From Charina bottae (lineage: Eukaryota > Chordata > Lepidosauria > Squamata > Charinaidae): a stretch of 64,000 bases of DNA. Below are positions 32,291 through 43,679 of the stretch, in pieces (the stretch's first letter is position 1; every line of letters begins with the position of its first letter). The notes beneath the pieces were generated by a model that saw only the letters and a program-made list of their open reading frames with translations, did no database searches and was not told the DNA's origin. The DNA is taken from NCBI GenBank assembly GCA_023362775.1, contig JALMGJ010000135.1:1-64000 (forward strand), in the 5' to 3' direction. The position numbers were made by a program, and so were the translations under genes.

Positions 32291-32353
32291 TTGCCAAGAG
32301 AATGCTATGTGCATGTTGAGCTCAACTAAGGGACACTATTTTTTATATTATCA

Positions 32354-32489
32354 GGGTCGTCTGCTGGGGGGGCAAAAAAGTCAAGATGGCAGCCATGACT
32401 CCACCACTGACCTCCACTCCTTTTTTCTACATGCATCGTATCCCCCCTCTTGACTTTGTTGACCCCAGCCCCACTCGTGGACGCCCCTC
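32354..32489. mobile_element. SAA-MITE copy
   Basis: 'ggcaaaaaagtcaagatggc' to 'cttgactttgttgacccc', outer inverted bases 'gtcgtctgctggg' / 'cccactcgtggac'. Confidence 0.78.
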
Positions 32490-33778
32490 AATATTATTTT
32501 TTAATATTAATAGTTACAGGAAGAACAGCATCAATCATGAAAATGACAACACCAAAATGGTTATAACCATAATCATAGAAAGAGGCCCAATTCTTTTCCC
32601 CATTTGGTCTGGTTATGCTGCTCTCCCTCCCAAATTAGGCACTGAACCGACTTGAAATTCAGCTTTTCTTTGTTCCTCCAACGACGGAAGCCAACAAACC
32701 TTTCCAATTTGTGCCTGCCGCGGCAGGAAAGGAGCTTTGAAGCCGGGTGCTAAGAAAGCCGTCCGTCTCTGGCTCATTTGGGTAGAAATATTACCCCCTC
32801 CTTAAGACTGACGTTTTAAGAGGGACCTCACGGTGATCTCTTTCCATAAAGCCCCTCGAAATGCGGCTGACTTCTGGACAGCTTCACTTTGCAACTGACA
32901 ATCCTGCCCCAGGTGAACCAGTTATAGGCCCTGGGTCCCTCTGTGCTTCCTTGATCAAGCCTCCCCCCCCCCCCCCCCGTTTTCTGCTTCTCGTTCAAAA
33001 CAGGATCCCGCGGCCTCTTTCAATTCTCCCCACATCTATATCCGGCAGGGCTTTCCCCAAATTGACACGAGCCCATCTAGACTGTGCACGCCACGTTTTG
33101 AAAGCCAGTACTTTGTATTTAATCAGGAGGCAAGCAGTCTGAGAAAAAAACACTGCACGGCCCTGCGCCAGTTCCTTCCATAAATTTAATTGCCCTTTAG
33201 GCTTGCAATCCTCTTTCTCCAGGACTGGGGCTGCAGAGGCATCCGCCGGTCCTCTTTTAAAGCCGGGTGTGCCCCGTAAAAGGAAGACGGGCCTGGATCT
33301 ATCGGTGGGTCAGGATGATTTGCAAAAGGTCAGGAAGACTTTCTGACTCCCAGTTGATGGACAGTAGCAAATAAACAATGATTGGCTGCCAAGAGCAGAG
33401 CACCGAAAGGGAAAACGGGAACAGATCTTTCTCTGGGGAAAGATTTCAGGCCCAAGTTGGGGATGGAAAAACACTTTTCAGACTAAATCTGTGGCCACAC
33501 GCCTCTTTCTTCATCCTCCGTGTCCCTGAAACACAGTTTTGCCCTTGACTCTAGCTGGTGCCTCTTGGAGTAAGCAAGAAGTAAGAAAAAAGTAAGCTAA
33601 ACTCAGTATGGATTCTGCAAGGCAAAAGCGAAGCCACGTCACTCCTGGCTCTAAAACCCGATTTGGCAAACTTTTTCTCAAGGTCATTCTCACTCCAGGT
33701 CCTCGATTCGTCTCCCGCGTGCCATTATGCCAATTTCCCGCAACATTTCAATAAACTTGCCGCAAGGACAGAGGTGCA
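32490..33778. other. Long unique intronic block, candidate regulatory DNA
   Basis: About 1.3 kb with none of the window's repeat families except a run of C at 32961-32978. Mixed composition and CpG-containing stretches such as 'gcctgccgcggcaggaaagg' (32714). The largest repeat-free part of the T-box introns, hence a good place to look for TBX4 enhancers. Confidence 0.25.
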
Positions 33779-33990
33779 TGCAGGGAGAGGGTCAAAAAAG
33801 TCAAGATGAGGGCCCCTACCGTGTGATTGAAGCCCCGCCCTCTTTTGCTAATGTCAAACAAGTCAAGGTGGCAGCTACAGCTACGTGGTCCAAGCTCCCC
33901 GGGTTTTTTACACACGCAAAAAAGCTGCGGGGCTTTAATCCCATGGTTGTGGCTGCCATCTTGACTTTTTTGACCCCCTTCAGGACATCC
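33779..33990. mobile_element. Two SAA-MITE units in tandem or nested
   Basis: Left 'gggtcaaaaaagtcaagatg' at about 33788, a second start 'tgtcaaacaagtcaaggtgg' at 33853, and one shared right end 'gccatcttgacttttttgac' at 33953. The second unit alone can fold. Confidence 0.78.
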
Positions 33991-34686
33991 ATGCGCAAGG
34001 ACAAGAATTGAAAAGTCTTTTCCAATTGGCTTCCCTTCTAATTCCACTTTTTCCCCCCCTTCCCTGCCCATTATAAAAGGCCCCACCTTTCCTTCATGTT
34101 CAGATCACAAGAGATACTCTTAAGTCTGCTTTTATAGCAACATTCCTTGAATGTCTCTCTCAATATATATACTGCAGTTACTTTTCATTGAAGATTTATA
34201 GCTGGACTTTACCAGTCCTTATTAGCTTTCTTTGCCATTCTGAATGACATTTGGGGGCTGGCGTCCTTTGATTCATCCATTTTGGGCTTCTCCTGACTGC
34301 TACTGTAGTTTCGAAAAACACAGTACATTTTCCTTTTTCTCATGCCTGCATTCTTTGGGCTTTGCAGAACAAAGTGTGGTTGTGTAGGTGTGTTTTTTGA
34401 TTCAGATTTTTGACTTTTTGTGACGTTTTAATGGACCACAACAGATATTAGCATTTTTCAGGACAAAAAAAATACAGCTGATTTTTGGGATCTGATGAGC
34501 CCCCATTTGGACCTAAATATATCATTCATGGAAAGTCACAAGTGAAGCATAATGGCAAGATTCTGCTTTCAGGTGTGACACACACCTACACAAACACACA
34601 CACACAGCCTCTGATCCTCAGAGATCCACCATTCTACATAGACAGAACAACTTCAGTTTTAGATATCCTTCCTTTTTCATGACATC
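33991..34686. other. Intronic sequence, nothing recognised
   Basis: Includes a short CA-rich run at 34578-34605. No supported coding frame or repeat. Confidence 0.4.
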
Positions 34687-34812
34687 AAGGATGTCCGCAG
34701 GGTTTAGTCAAAAGCCTCACGATACCACGCATGCAATGCACATAACAACAGGCAGAACTCTGATTGCGGCAGCCATCTTGATTTTTTGACCACACCCTGC
34801 AAACACCCTTTG
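34687..34812. mobile_element. SAA-MITE copy, diverged
   Basis: 'ggatgtccgcagggtttagt' to 'agccatcttgattttttgac' and 'caccctgcaaacacc'. Confidence 0.7.
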
Positions 34813-34996
34813 AAGCCATCTAGCCTAAGACATTAGTAGATTCCTTCTCTTGGGAACATGGTGGAAATAAATAATTTTTCTTTCAGCCACTCTTGACTTG
34901 CTAACAGCCAGGTCTCATGTGTTGGACCTCTACTCTATTTTTTAATGTATGTTTTTATGTATGTATTTGTTTAATTTAGAAGGCTACCCAACTCCA

Positions 34997-35335
34997 AAGG
35001 GGTGTGGTGGCTCAGCGGGTAAGACGCCAGGCTTGTCGATCAGAAGATCGCAAGTTCGGAGATTCAAATCCCTAGCCCCGCGTGACGGAGTGAGCTCCCG
35101 CACTCGCCCCAGCTCTTGCCAACCTAGCAATTCGAAAGCATGCAAATGCAAGTAGATGAATAGGTACCACTTCGATGGGTAGGTAACAGCGTTCCACGCG
35201 CGTCATGCCGGCCACATGACCGCGGAAGCGTCTTCGGACAACGCTGGCTCTTCGGCTAAGAAACGGAGATGAGCACCAGCCCCTAGAGTTGGACACGACT
35301 GCACAACTGTGCAGGGGGAACCTTTACCTTTACCT
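34997..35335 (+). mobile_element. tRNA-derived SINE, full length
   Basis: tRNA-like head 'ggtgtggtggctcagcgggt' with a B-box-like GTTCGGAGATTCAAATCC, body 'gcatgcaaatgcaagtagat', and a CCTTTACCTTTACC tail. Bounded by the perfect 12-bp duplication TACCCAACTCCA (34985-34996, 35336-35347). Confidence 0.93.
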
Positions 35336-35347
35336 TACCCAACTCCA

Positions 35348-35959
35348 TAAAACTCTAGACAGCGCACAACATTAAAAACAGTAAGAACAATAAAAGCTCT
35401 AGAGCAGAACAATTTCTGGAGAACATTCCTCAACACAGCAGAATCCTGGGACTATTCAGCAGTGTTGATTTTCAACCTTTTGAGAAGCAGTAGTTTGATT
35501 TCTCAGCATTTTAGGGAAAAAACTAAAACAGGGTCAGAGCAGATTAATAATTGGTTGGGAAACTCAAGAGAAAATCCCGACGCTGTAGCCTAGACTGAAA
35601 AGAATATAACAATAATGAATAAGTCTGGAAAAAGATGGTAGCAAATAATGTCCCTGTTGTTGCCAAGAAACTATCTAGATTTTTCCATGAAGTCACCAGA
35701 CATTGAGCTCAGTTTGAAGGAAACTTCACTTTTGAGTTTATTTAAACCTCGCTTTTGAGCGAGAATGAAAAAAGTTTGCTGTCGTCCAACTTTAACCCAA
35801 GGTTATCATTCTATAAAAATTCAATGCATAAATAAGATCAGGACAAACAGGGAAAAAAAAATTATACTGTACTGTCTATAATTAATTTCTGGATGACTGT
35901 ACACGCAGCCTCCAATGTGGAAATAGCCCAAACAGTTGTGGAGGGGGGAAACTTTATAT
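35348..35959. other. Intronic sequence, nothing recognised
   Basis: No repeat or coding signal that I can support. Confidence 0.45.
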
Positions 35960-35967
35960 CTTTAAGG

Positions 35968-36169
35968 CAGAGCTTTCCAAACTGTGTGTCGTGACACGTT
36001 AGTGTGTCGGCTGCAGTGTCTGGGTGTGTCGAGGCTGCTGCTGCCTCCAAACCTGCCGTGATTCCATGCAGGTCCTGGTGCCTGCCTTGTGCCCTGCTGT
36101 AAGAGTGTGCCGCGAAATGATGCATGTCTAAAAAGTGTGTCACCAACACGAAAAGTTTGGAAAGCTCTG
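35968..36169. mobile_element. hAT-1 copy 7, short
   Basis: CAGAGCTTTCCAAAC to GTTTGGAAAGCTCTG with a perfect 8-bp duplication CTTTAAGG (35960-35967, 36170-36177). About 190 bases downstream of a TBX4 splice donor. Confidence 0.93.
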
Positions 36170-36356
36170 CTTTAAGGGCAATAATTCACAATTGGTGAGC
36201 TAAGCACAACAGGAGTTTGCTGGGATGAAGAAGAATTGACCGCTTCTAACTTCAGACTTAAAGACATTCTAAAAAAACTTACCTTCTCAATATTTAATTT
36301 GCATCTTCCATACCTAATTCACAAAGCAAAAAAAAAAAGGCCTTCGAAGTGAGCTA

Positions 36357-37129
<773 letters not shown>

Positions 37130-37385
37130 GTGGAGTCCTTGGTGCTCTCTGAGCTTGGTGGTTTGGTTCCAGACGTTTCATGACCCAACTAGGTAACATC
37201 ATCAGTGCGAGGGAGTGTGGGGTTTGCTCCCTGTTTATACTGTATGGTGTAGCTTGCCTTCCCAGGTGTTTTTGCAGGGTGTAGTTTCCTCCTTGGGGTG
37301 GAAACTACACCAAGGAGGAAACTGCACCTCCACCAAAACTGGCAGGGCAAGCTCCTGTATATAAACAGGCCCCACACTCCTGGTT
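37130..37385. mobile_element. Fold-back Penelope-like element with canonical hammerhead core, copy A
   Basis: Starts 'gtggagtccttggtgctctc' and includes, on the minus strand, CTGATGATG...GAAACGTC (37203-37167). Its 3' part has an inner inverted repeat: 'ctccctgtttatactgtatg' against 'ctgtatataaacaggcccca', and 'gtagtttcctccttgg' against 'ccaaggaggaaactgc'. Confidence 0.6.
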
Positions 37386-37580
37386 ACATTTTACGCAGTC
37401 CTCTAGCTCTACCCTTGTCCTCCATGATTTCTTGAAGATCACAGAAAGAGGCTCTGAGGTGACATCTGCAAACTCCTTCAAGGCTCCTAGATATGACTAG
37501 CCTAGTCCTGGAGACTAACTCATTTGTGCTATCCAGGTGCTTCCTAACCATCTCTTCACTTATCTTGGGTTGCCACTCCC
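37386..37580. other. Intronic sequence, nothing recognised
   Basis: Lies between the two fold-back copies; no signal. Confidence 0.4.
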
Positions 37581-37770
37581 TCCTTTGGAGTCCTTGGTGC
37601 GCTCTGAGCTTGGTGGTTTGCTTGCAGACGTTTCACGACCCAACTAGGTAACATCATCAGTGCTGTTGATGATGTGATGGTGTTACCTAGTGATGAGGTT
37701 ACCTAGTTGGGTCATGAAACGTCTGCAAGCAAACCACCAAGCTCAGAGAGCACCAAGGACTCCACAGTTC
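37581..37770. mobile_element. Fold-back Penelope-like element with canonical hammerhead core, copy B
   Basis: Arms 37587-37664 and 37680-37768 are inverted copies ('ggagtccttggtgcgctctg' versus the complement of 'cagagagcaccaaggactcc'). On the minus strand the left arm reads CTGATGA (37661-37655), then GTTACC...GGGTCGT and GAAACGTC; GCA just before the core can pair with TGC after GTC as stem I. Confidence 0.65.
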
Positions 37771-38134
37771 TGTGTGTCAAGACTGCAGTCGGTAGGAAAG
37801 CCTAAGATGCAAGAATGAGCACGTGGGTTATTGGCTGCCCAAGGATATTTTTTTTCAAAGCTCAGAACAAGAATTGGACCGAGAAACATTGTGGAATCCC
37901 AGCAATTAAAATGCATTGGTTTGAAATCTTCAAACATCACACCCCAGCCACAGAGCAGTGTCTGAAATCAGCTGAAGCATCGTCCCATCTCCTTGTTTTC
38001 TTCTCCCTCCTCTGCTCAATTCCGCTGGAATCTCCTTTAGTTGTACCCCAACCGGCAACAGGTCAAGGAATTGGGATCTATCTTGCCCTCAGGTCTATAT
38101 TAAGGGGGCTGTCACTGGGCGCTCGGGACTATAC
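37771..38134. other. Intronic sequence, nothing recognised
   Basis: No repeat or coding signal that I can support. Confidence 0.4.
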
Positions 38135-38300
38135 ATGCCGTCAGCCAGTGGAACGGCCGGCCCCATGAAACGGGGAGCTCGCCCTTGCTGGAGGTTGTCA
38201 ACCAGAGGCTGGATGGTCATCTGTCAGAGGTGGTCTTGGGGATCCTGGCTGAGCGAGGGGTTGGACTAGGTGACCTCTCTTTGAACTCTGTGCTTCTATA
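38135..38300 (+). mobile_element. CR1 LINE 3' fragment
   Basis: 'gaggctggatggtcatctgt' and 'ggttggactaggtgacctct' are the sense-strand end of CR1, ending near 'gtgcttctataagg'. Confidence 0.8.
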
Positions 38301-38319
38301 AGGCTTCTGTATTTATTTA

Positions 38320-38800
38320 TTTCTTTATTTAATTTTTATCCCACCTTTTATTATTTTTATAAATAACTCAAGGCAGCGAAGATACCTAATACTCCTTCCT
38401 CCTATTTTCCCCACAACAACCACCCTGTGAGGTGAGTTGGGCTGAGAGAGAGTGACTGACCCAAGGTCACCCAGCCGGCTTCCGTGCCTAAGGCGGGACT
38501 AGAACTCTCAGTCTCCTGGTTTGCCATTGGCTCCTTCCTAGGGCTGAGAGACAGGGACTGGCCCAAGGTCACCCAGCCGGCTTTCATGCCTAAGGCGGGA
38601 CTAGAACTCTCAGTCTCCTGGTTTGCCATTGGCTCCTTCCTCGGGCTGAGAGACAGGGACTGGCCCCAGGTCACCCAGCCAGCTTCCATGCCTAAGGCGG
38701 GACTAGAACTCTCAGTCTCCTGGTTTGCCATTGGCTCCTTCCTAGGGCTGAGAGAGAGGGACTGGCCCAAGGTCACCCAGCTGGCTTTTATGCATTGCTA
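38320..38800 (-). repeat. SINE body amplified as 102-bp tandem repeats, locus 2
   Basis: Same family as 21700-22225, same 102-base period (landmarks at 38483, 38585, 38687, 38789). The left flank again reads 'tcctattttccccacaacaa' and 'gtgaggtgagttgggctgag'. The right end is truncated before the tRNA-like head. Confidence 0.85.
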
Positions 38801-38939
38801 TCAAATCCCTGAGTGTAAAGTGGGAAATAAATTAAGTCCAAGTCCTGTTCTGCATGGGTTTGTTTCCAGCCAGGAAAAGGGAGCTGTAGCTATTTAATCA
38901 CATAAACTGGGAATAAATTACAGGGAATAAAGTTTCCAG

Positions 38940-39150
38940 CCAGGGGTGTCCACATGGGGTCAAAAAAGTCAAGATGGTGGCCACAACCGTGCAGTCAAAG
39001 CCCCACCTCTTATTTATTTATTTGATTGATTGATTGATATAGCTGTATGTGACTCTTTGTGTGTGCATTGCATATTAAAAAGGGGTTGGGCTTCAGTCAC
39101 ATGGTTGTGACCAGTTGTGACTTTTTTGACCTCTCTGCAGATATCTTTGT
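38940..39150. mobile_element. SAA-MITE copy with complete ends
   Basis: 'caggggtgtccacatggggt' followed by 'caaaaaagtcaagatggtgg', right side 'gttgtgacttttttgacctc'. (TTGA)n in the loop at 39019-39037. Confidence 0.8.
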
Positions 39151-39307
39151 TTCCAGCACTCTTTATTCTATCCTGAGACTCTGTGTGCTGCTCTGGATGT
39201 TTGAGTCCACAGGTTTTGCAGCAGTGAAACCCCAAAGGCTTCGTTCCTTTTCTAAAACACTTTTTTAAAAAAGCCCTCAAATTGCAAGAGAAAACGTTGC
39301 ATTAAGG

Positions 39308-39507
39308 CATAGCTTTCCAAACTGTGTGTCCCGACACAATACTGTGTCACCTGTGGGGCCCAGGTGTGTCGCGTCAAAACCCGGAAGCGCTTCCGGGTTT
39401 TCGCATGGCACACCAGGACACCGCTGCTGTCACCGCTGCGGCACGCGAAAATCCGAAAATTCCAGGGTTCCGGGGACACACCAACGGCGGGACATTGGAA
39501 AGCACTG
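39308..39507. mobile_element. hAT-1 copy 8
   Basis: CATAGCTTTCCAAAC to TTGGAAAGCACTG, perfect 8-bp duplication CATTAAGG (39300-39307, 39508-39515). Contains a tight palindrome 'acccggaagcgcttccgggt' (39380-39399). Confidence 0.9.
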
Positions 39508-39633
39508 CATTAAGGAGTTATCCACAAGCTTGCATTTTTGTTCCACCAGGGAAAAATATTCCTGTAAAACAACTGGGGAAAAACAACGCAATTCTGTTTT
39601 TTTCATATTCCCCCCTGAATGTAGGAAGCTAAG

Positions 39634-39985
39634 TTGCTCATTCTGAGAGTGCCTTGGACTGCAAGAAGATCAAACCAGTCCATACTCCAGGAAATAAAGC
39701 CAGACTGCTCACTTGAGGGAATGATATTAAAGGCAAAACTGAAGTCCTTTGGCCACATAATGAGAAGACCGGATACCCTGGAGAAGAAGCTGATGCTGGG
39801 GAAAGTGGAAGGCAAAAGGAAGAGGGGCCGACCAAGGGCAAGATGGATGGATGGTATTCTGGAGGTGACGGACTCAACCATGGGGGAGCTGGGGATGGTG
39901 ACGGCCGACAGGAAGCTCTGACGTGGGCTGGTCCACGAAGTCACGAAGAGTCGGAAGCGACTGAACGAATAAACAACAAAAAAAG
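39634..39985 (+). mobile_element. Bov-B LINE 3' fragment
   Basis: Open frame with LKSFGHIMRRPDTLEKKLML and GKVEGKRKRGRPRARWMDGI, then a stop at 39919-39921, and an out-of-frame remnant 'gaagtcacgaagagtcggaa' 'gcgactgaacgaataaacaa', the usual Bov-B end. Probably one frameshift or stop in an otherwise young copy. Confidence 0.85.
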
Positions 39986-40841
39986 TTGCTCAAGTTTGGG
40001 CCTTTGGACAATCTAACCCTGTTTCTGTCGACAGAGGTGAGCAACAGCTTTAGGGGTTCAAGATGGTGTTTTCTAGCTCAACTTGAAGATGCTGGAGATT
40101 GAACAAACGAAGGACACCATATTCCTCACATTCACGATAGGTTTATTTTATTTATTTATTTGTTCAATTTATTCCCCGCCCATCTCCCATGCAAGGGACT
40201 CTGGGCGGAAGGTTCTCTATGCTTTTCCGTGCTGACATGATGCAGTTGAGGGAGCAAACAAGTTTCTGGATGGGCAAAGGGGGGCATCTGAGGACCTGCT
40301 CCCCACATTCATGTCAACCTCTCAAGAGCTGGGTAAGAACACTGACCTGCCCTTGCGTTTGACTTTCCTGGAGAACATTTTTGCACAGACGAGTTTAATG
40401 CATGATATCTGATCTCTGGTGGGTCAAGACTGAGGATTGAAGGAATCTGATGCTTTTCAAATGCTACCCAAGCCTTCTCATTGGCAGTTTTTCCAGCATC
40501 ATGTGAATTAATTGCCCAATAACTTTGGCTTTTCCCAAAAGTTCCAGGACCATTCTTGGCTCAGAAAATGCATCCAAAGCAGGTTTAGAAATATGCATTT
40601 GTAAACAAATGTAGCAATGTACATTTTGAGATAAAAGAGATCCTCGGGTGTGTATGCTTGTCCTGATGAAACACATTATGGAGGCAGGCAAAAATGGAGC
40701 AAAACTATGATAGTTCATTGGGACTGGATGTTTGTTTGTTTGTTTGTTTGTTCGTTCATTCATTCCTCACATTTCTTCACCGTCCATCTTGCCAAAGCGA
40801 CTCAAATTAGTTGATGCCCTTGTCTTTTCTCCATGTATCTC
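39986..40841. other. Intronic sequence with LINE-tail scraps
   Basis: 40140-40210 is an antisense CR1/L2-type tail ('ccgcccatctcccatgcaag'); (TTTG)n at 40731-40752 precedes 'catttcttcaccgtccatct', an antisense tail like 30925. No coding signal. Confidence 0.5.
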
Positions 40842-41110
40842 TCCTGATTGATTATGTGCCATCAAGTTGGTATATACTCTTAGTAATCACATAGGCAGAC
40901 CTTCTCCAGAATGATCTGTCCCCAACCTGGTCCTTCAGGTCTTCCAATGATGCATCCATCATTACTGTAACCGAGTCCCTCCATCTTGCTGCTGGTCGTC
41001 CTCTTCTTCTCTTTCCTTCCACCTTTCCCAACATTAGAACCTTCTCCAGAGTGTCTGTAGGTCTTCGCATCATGTTTCTGAAGCAGGATAATTTGAGCCT
41101 GGAGAATCCA
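40842..41110 (-). mobile_element. Bov-B/RTE-like LINE 3' fragment
   Basis: Minus-strand frame with LMLGKVEGKRRRGRPAARWR and DLKDQVGDRSFWRRSAYV, closely related to the copy at 24930-25105. Confidence 0.82.
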
Positions 41111-41756
41111 AATTCTAGTTGAGAAAAAGCATCGATGAAGAGGCCACTGCCTTCCATTTCACTGTTTCTCTTCAGCTGAGCTCCCCAGCTTGATGGAAAG
41201 CGGGTGCGAAGGTTAGAGGAAAACAGAAGCCCTTTCTTTGTTGAATAGATGAGTCTCCTCCATTAGGTTGGGATCAGCCTTTTAATGGCCCTTGTTTAAT
41301 CTGGTTGCAGTGTATAACCTTACCCACGGAAGCAACTGCATCTTATACCCCTGAAATGTAGTTTTTATTGATGACATTTTCCAGATCAAGTCTCTCCCCC
41401 TCCTCTCTGAGAGGGAATGAGAAACTGGCATTTTCTGAGCCTCACACAGGGTTTTTCTTTAACTCTTTCACTGCGGCTGGAGTTGAAGTCCACATGTCTT
41501 AAAGTTGCCAAGGTTGAGAAACACTGCTCTAGGCAACAGATCCCTTTCTTGTCTGATAGACAGATTTGGCACATGCAGGGTAGAATCTACTTCCTGTTGG
41601 ATGCTTCAGAGCCCAATCTTCTTTCCTGGCTATGCTGAAGTTCTTCCGGATTTCTTTCTACTATAAAAAGTGTCTGATTTGAACCTGACTCCTAGTGTCC
41701 TAGTGACAACGTGGAAGTGGGTTGGAATTGCCTTCTTCCAGGATGCCTTCTTCTTA
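41111..41756. other. Intronic sequence with a hAT-2 remnant
   Basis: 41479-41528 is a solo right end of hAT-2 ('gttgaagtccacatgtctta', 'ggttgagaaacactg'). Otherwise unassigned. Confidence 0.45.
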
Positions 41757-41764
41757 CTCTAGCC

Positions 41765-42499
41765 CAGGGGTACCCAACCTTTTTGGCACCAGGGACCGGT
41801 TGTGGAAGACAATTTTTCCACGGACTGGGTGGTGGCAGGGTTTGCAGGCGGGAGTCAATCGCGTGGACCGGAGGGGCGGGGTTTGCAGGTGGGAGCCAAT
41901 TGTGTGGATGGGGGGGCGGGGTTTGCAGGCGGGAGCCAATCGCGTGGACGGGGGTGGGGTTTGCAGGCGGGAGCCAATTGCGTGGACCGGAGGGGCGGGG
42001 TTTGCAGGTGGGAGCCAATTGTGTGGATGGGGGGGCGGGGTTTGCAGGTGGGAGCCAATCGCGTGGACGGGGGTGGGGTTTGCAGACGGGAGCCAATTGT
42101 GTGGATGGGGGGCGGGGTTTGCAGACGGGAGCCAATCGCGTGGACGGGGGTGGGGTTTGCAGACGGGAGCCAATTGTGCGGATGGGGGGCAGGGTTTGCA
42201 GGCGGGAGCCAATCGCGCGGACGGGGGTGGGGTTTGCAGACGGGAGCCAATTGTGTGTATGGGGGTGGGGTTTACAGGCGGGAGCCAATCTCGTGGACGG
42301 GGGTGGGGTTTGCAGACGGGAGCCAATTGTGCGGACGGGGGCGGGGTTTGCAGGTGGGAGCCAATCATGCGGACGGGGGGGCGGGGTTTGCAGGCGGGAG
42401 CCAATCACACGGACCACCCCTGCTCACCTGCTGTGCGGCCCACTTCCTAACAGGCCGCGGCCCACTAGTGGGCCGCGGCCCACAGGTTGGGGACCTCTG
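41765..42499. mobile_element. hAT-3 copy 3 with internal VNTR
   Basis: CAGGGGTACCCAACCTTTTT to GGTTGGGGACCTCTG, perfect 8-bp duplication CTCTAGCC (41757-41764, 42500-42507). The GC-rich interior unit that other hAT-3 copies carry one to three times is amplified here to about 15. Confidence 0.92.
41841..42420 (+). repeat. VNTR-like minisatellite, 15 units of 38-41 bp
   Basis: Units share 'ggggtttgcaggcgggagcc' and 'aatcgcgtggac'; TTTGCAG landmarks at 41841, 41882, 41922, 41960, 42001, 42041, 42079, 42118, 42156, 42194, 42232, 42271 (TTTACAG), 42309, 42347 and 42388. Units alternate between sub-types, suggesting higher-order duplication. Long open frames here on both strands are by-products. 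Confidence 0.93.
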
Positions 42500-42507
42500 C
42501 TCTAGCC

Positions 42508-42668
42508 CAGTGTTTCTCAACCTCAGCAACTTTAAGATGTGTAGACTTCAACTCCCAGAATCATCATCATCACCATCATCCCCAGGCTTTTCATAGCCTT
42601 CTAATGATGATGTTGATCTGGGAGTTGAAGTCCACATGTCTTAAAGTTGTTGAGATTGAGAAACACTG
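42508..42668. mobile_element. hAT-2 copy with (ATC)n loop
   Basis: CAGTGTTTCTCAACCTCAGC to TTGAGAAACACTG. Directly abuts the right target duplication of hAT-3 copy 3. The loop contains ATCATC repeats at 42560-42583. Confidence 0.82.
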
Positions 42669-43671
42669 CCCTACGACATAGCCCAAGGATTTCCTGGTGT
42701 TATCTCTTTCAAGTACTAACCAGGGTAAACCCTATTTAGCTTATTCTTAGCCTGGGCTGAGGATGAGATAAAGATTAGTGGCAAATAGAGAAGCCTTTTT
42801 GTTACTGCTATTGTTCAGATTTGGGAAGCCAGAATCTGTTGCTGATCTATCTCAAATCATCCAGCAATTCACCACTGAATCCTAATCTCCTTTCATGCTG
42901 ATCTCTGACACAGTGGATGCCTCCCCATGTAGGTAAAGTCTTGGCTTGCTTGAGCTGTCTGTCTGTACAAAAGACTCTGCAGGTTGGTACCTGAGCCAAA
43001 AGGCCTTTGTAACTCGCCTTTCCGTTAACCCTGTCTCTTCCAATTTAAATGTTTCCTCTACTTCTTTCAACCACAGATGCCCTGCTCTGACCCACTGCAA
43101 TTGTCATGTGCCATGACTATTATTATTATTATTATTTAAATTTATATGCTGGTCGACTCCCAGCGACATTGGATGCAAGTATGTAAGTTGCAACATTGGG
43201 GGGATGATGTCATGTGACATCATTTCCCTTCCTATCCCACAGTCCTCTCTGAAAAGCTGGGCTGTGAGGTGGGAGTAGGACTGAGGTATGAAGATCTGTA
43301 AATTCCTAGTCTGGATTGACATGATTAATGTTGGGGATATCAGGTTTCAACTGTGCATTTTCTCACGAACATAAGGGGAGGGACTCTTCTACTGAAATGT
43401 GACTTTTATTATGAGGTGTGTCTCTGCCGTGTTCGTGGGAGGTGCCTATCACCTGACTTCCTGTTTCCTCTTTCTCTTTGGGCCCCTTGTGGCCATTCTC
43501 CATCTTCCTTCCTTCCTAAGCACACGTGCACAACAGCAGGCCCACATGGCGATGTGGGTCTGGTCAGAAAATACCTCGCACACACGCACCGGAGCTTTTC
43601 TACAATGAAATCTACTTCTATCCAAGATCTGCTGAATAAAAATGTAAGCAATCTTTATTTTGTTTTTCACT
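42669..43671. other. Intronic sequence, nothing recognised
   Basis: About 1 kb; (ATT)n at 43119-43135. No recognised repeat family or supported coding frame. Confidence 0.4.
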
Positions 43672-43679
43672 AACTAATG

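Noticed and set aside
34997..35335. tRNA gene
   Set aside because: The tRNA-like head with B box is part of a SINE with body, tail and target duplication, as are 44839, 48280 and 60865.
41841..42420. CRISPR-like array
   Set aside because: No unique spacers; units are contiguous, eukaryotic context, inside a transposon.
41692..42596. Long overlapping open frames (up to 264 codons) on both strands
   Set aside because: They lie over the minisatellite of hAT-3; unit length near a multiple of three and lack of stop motifs explain them.
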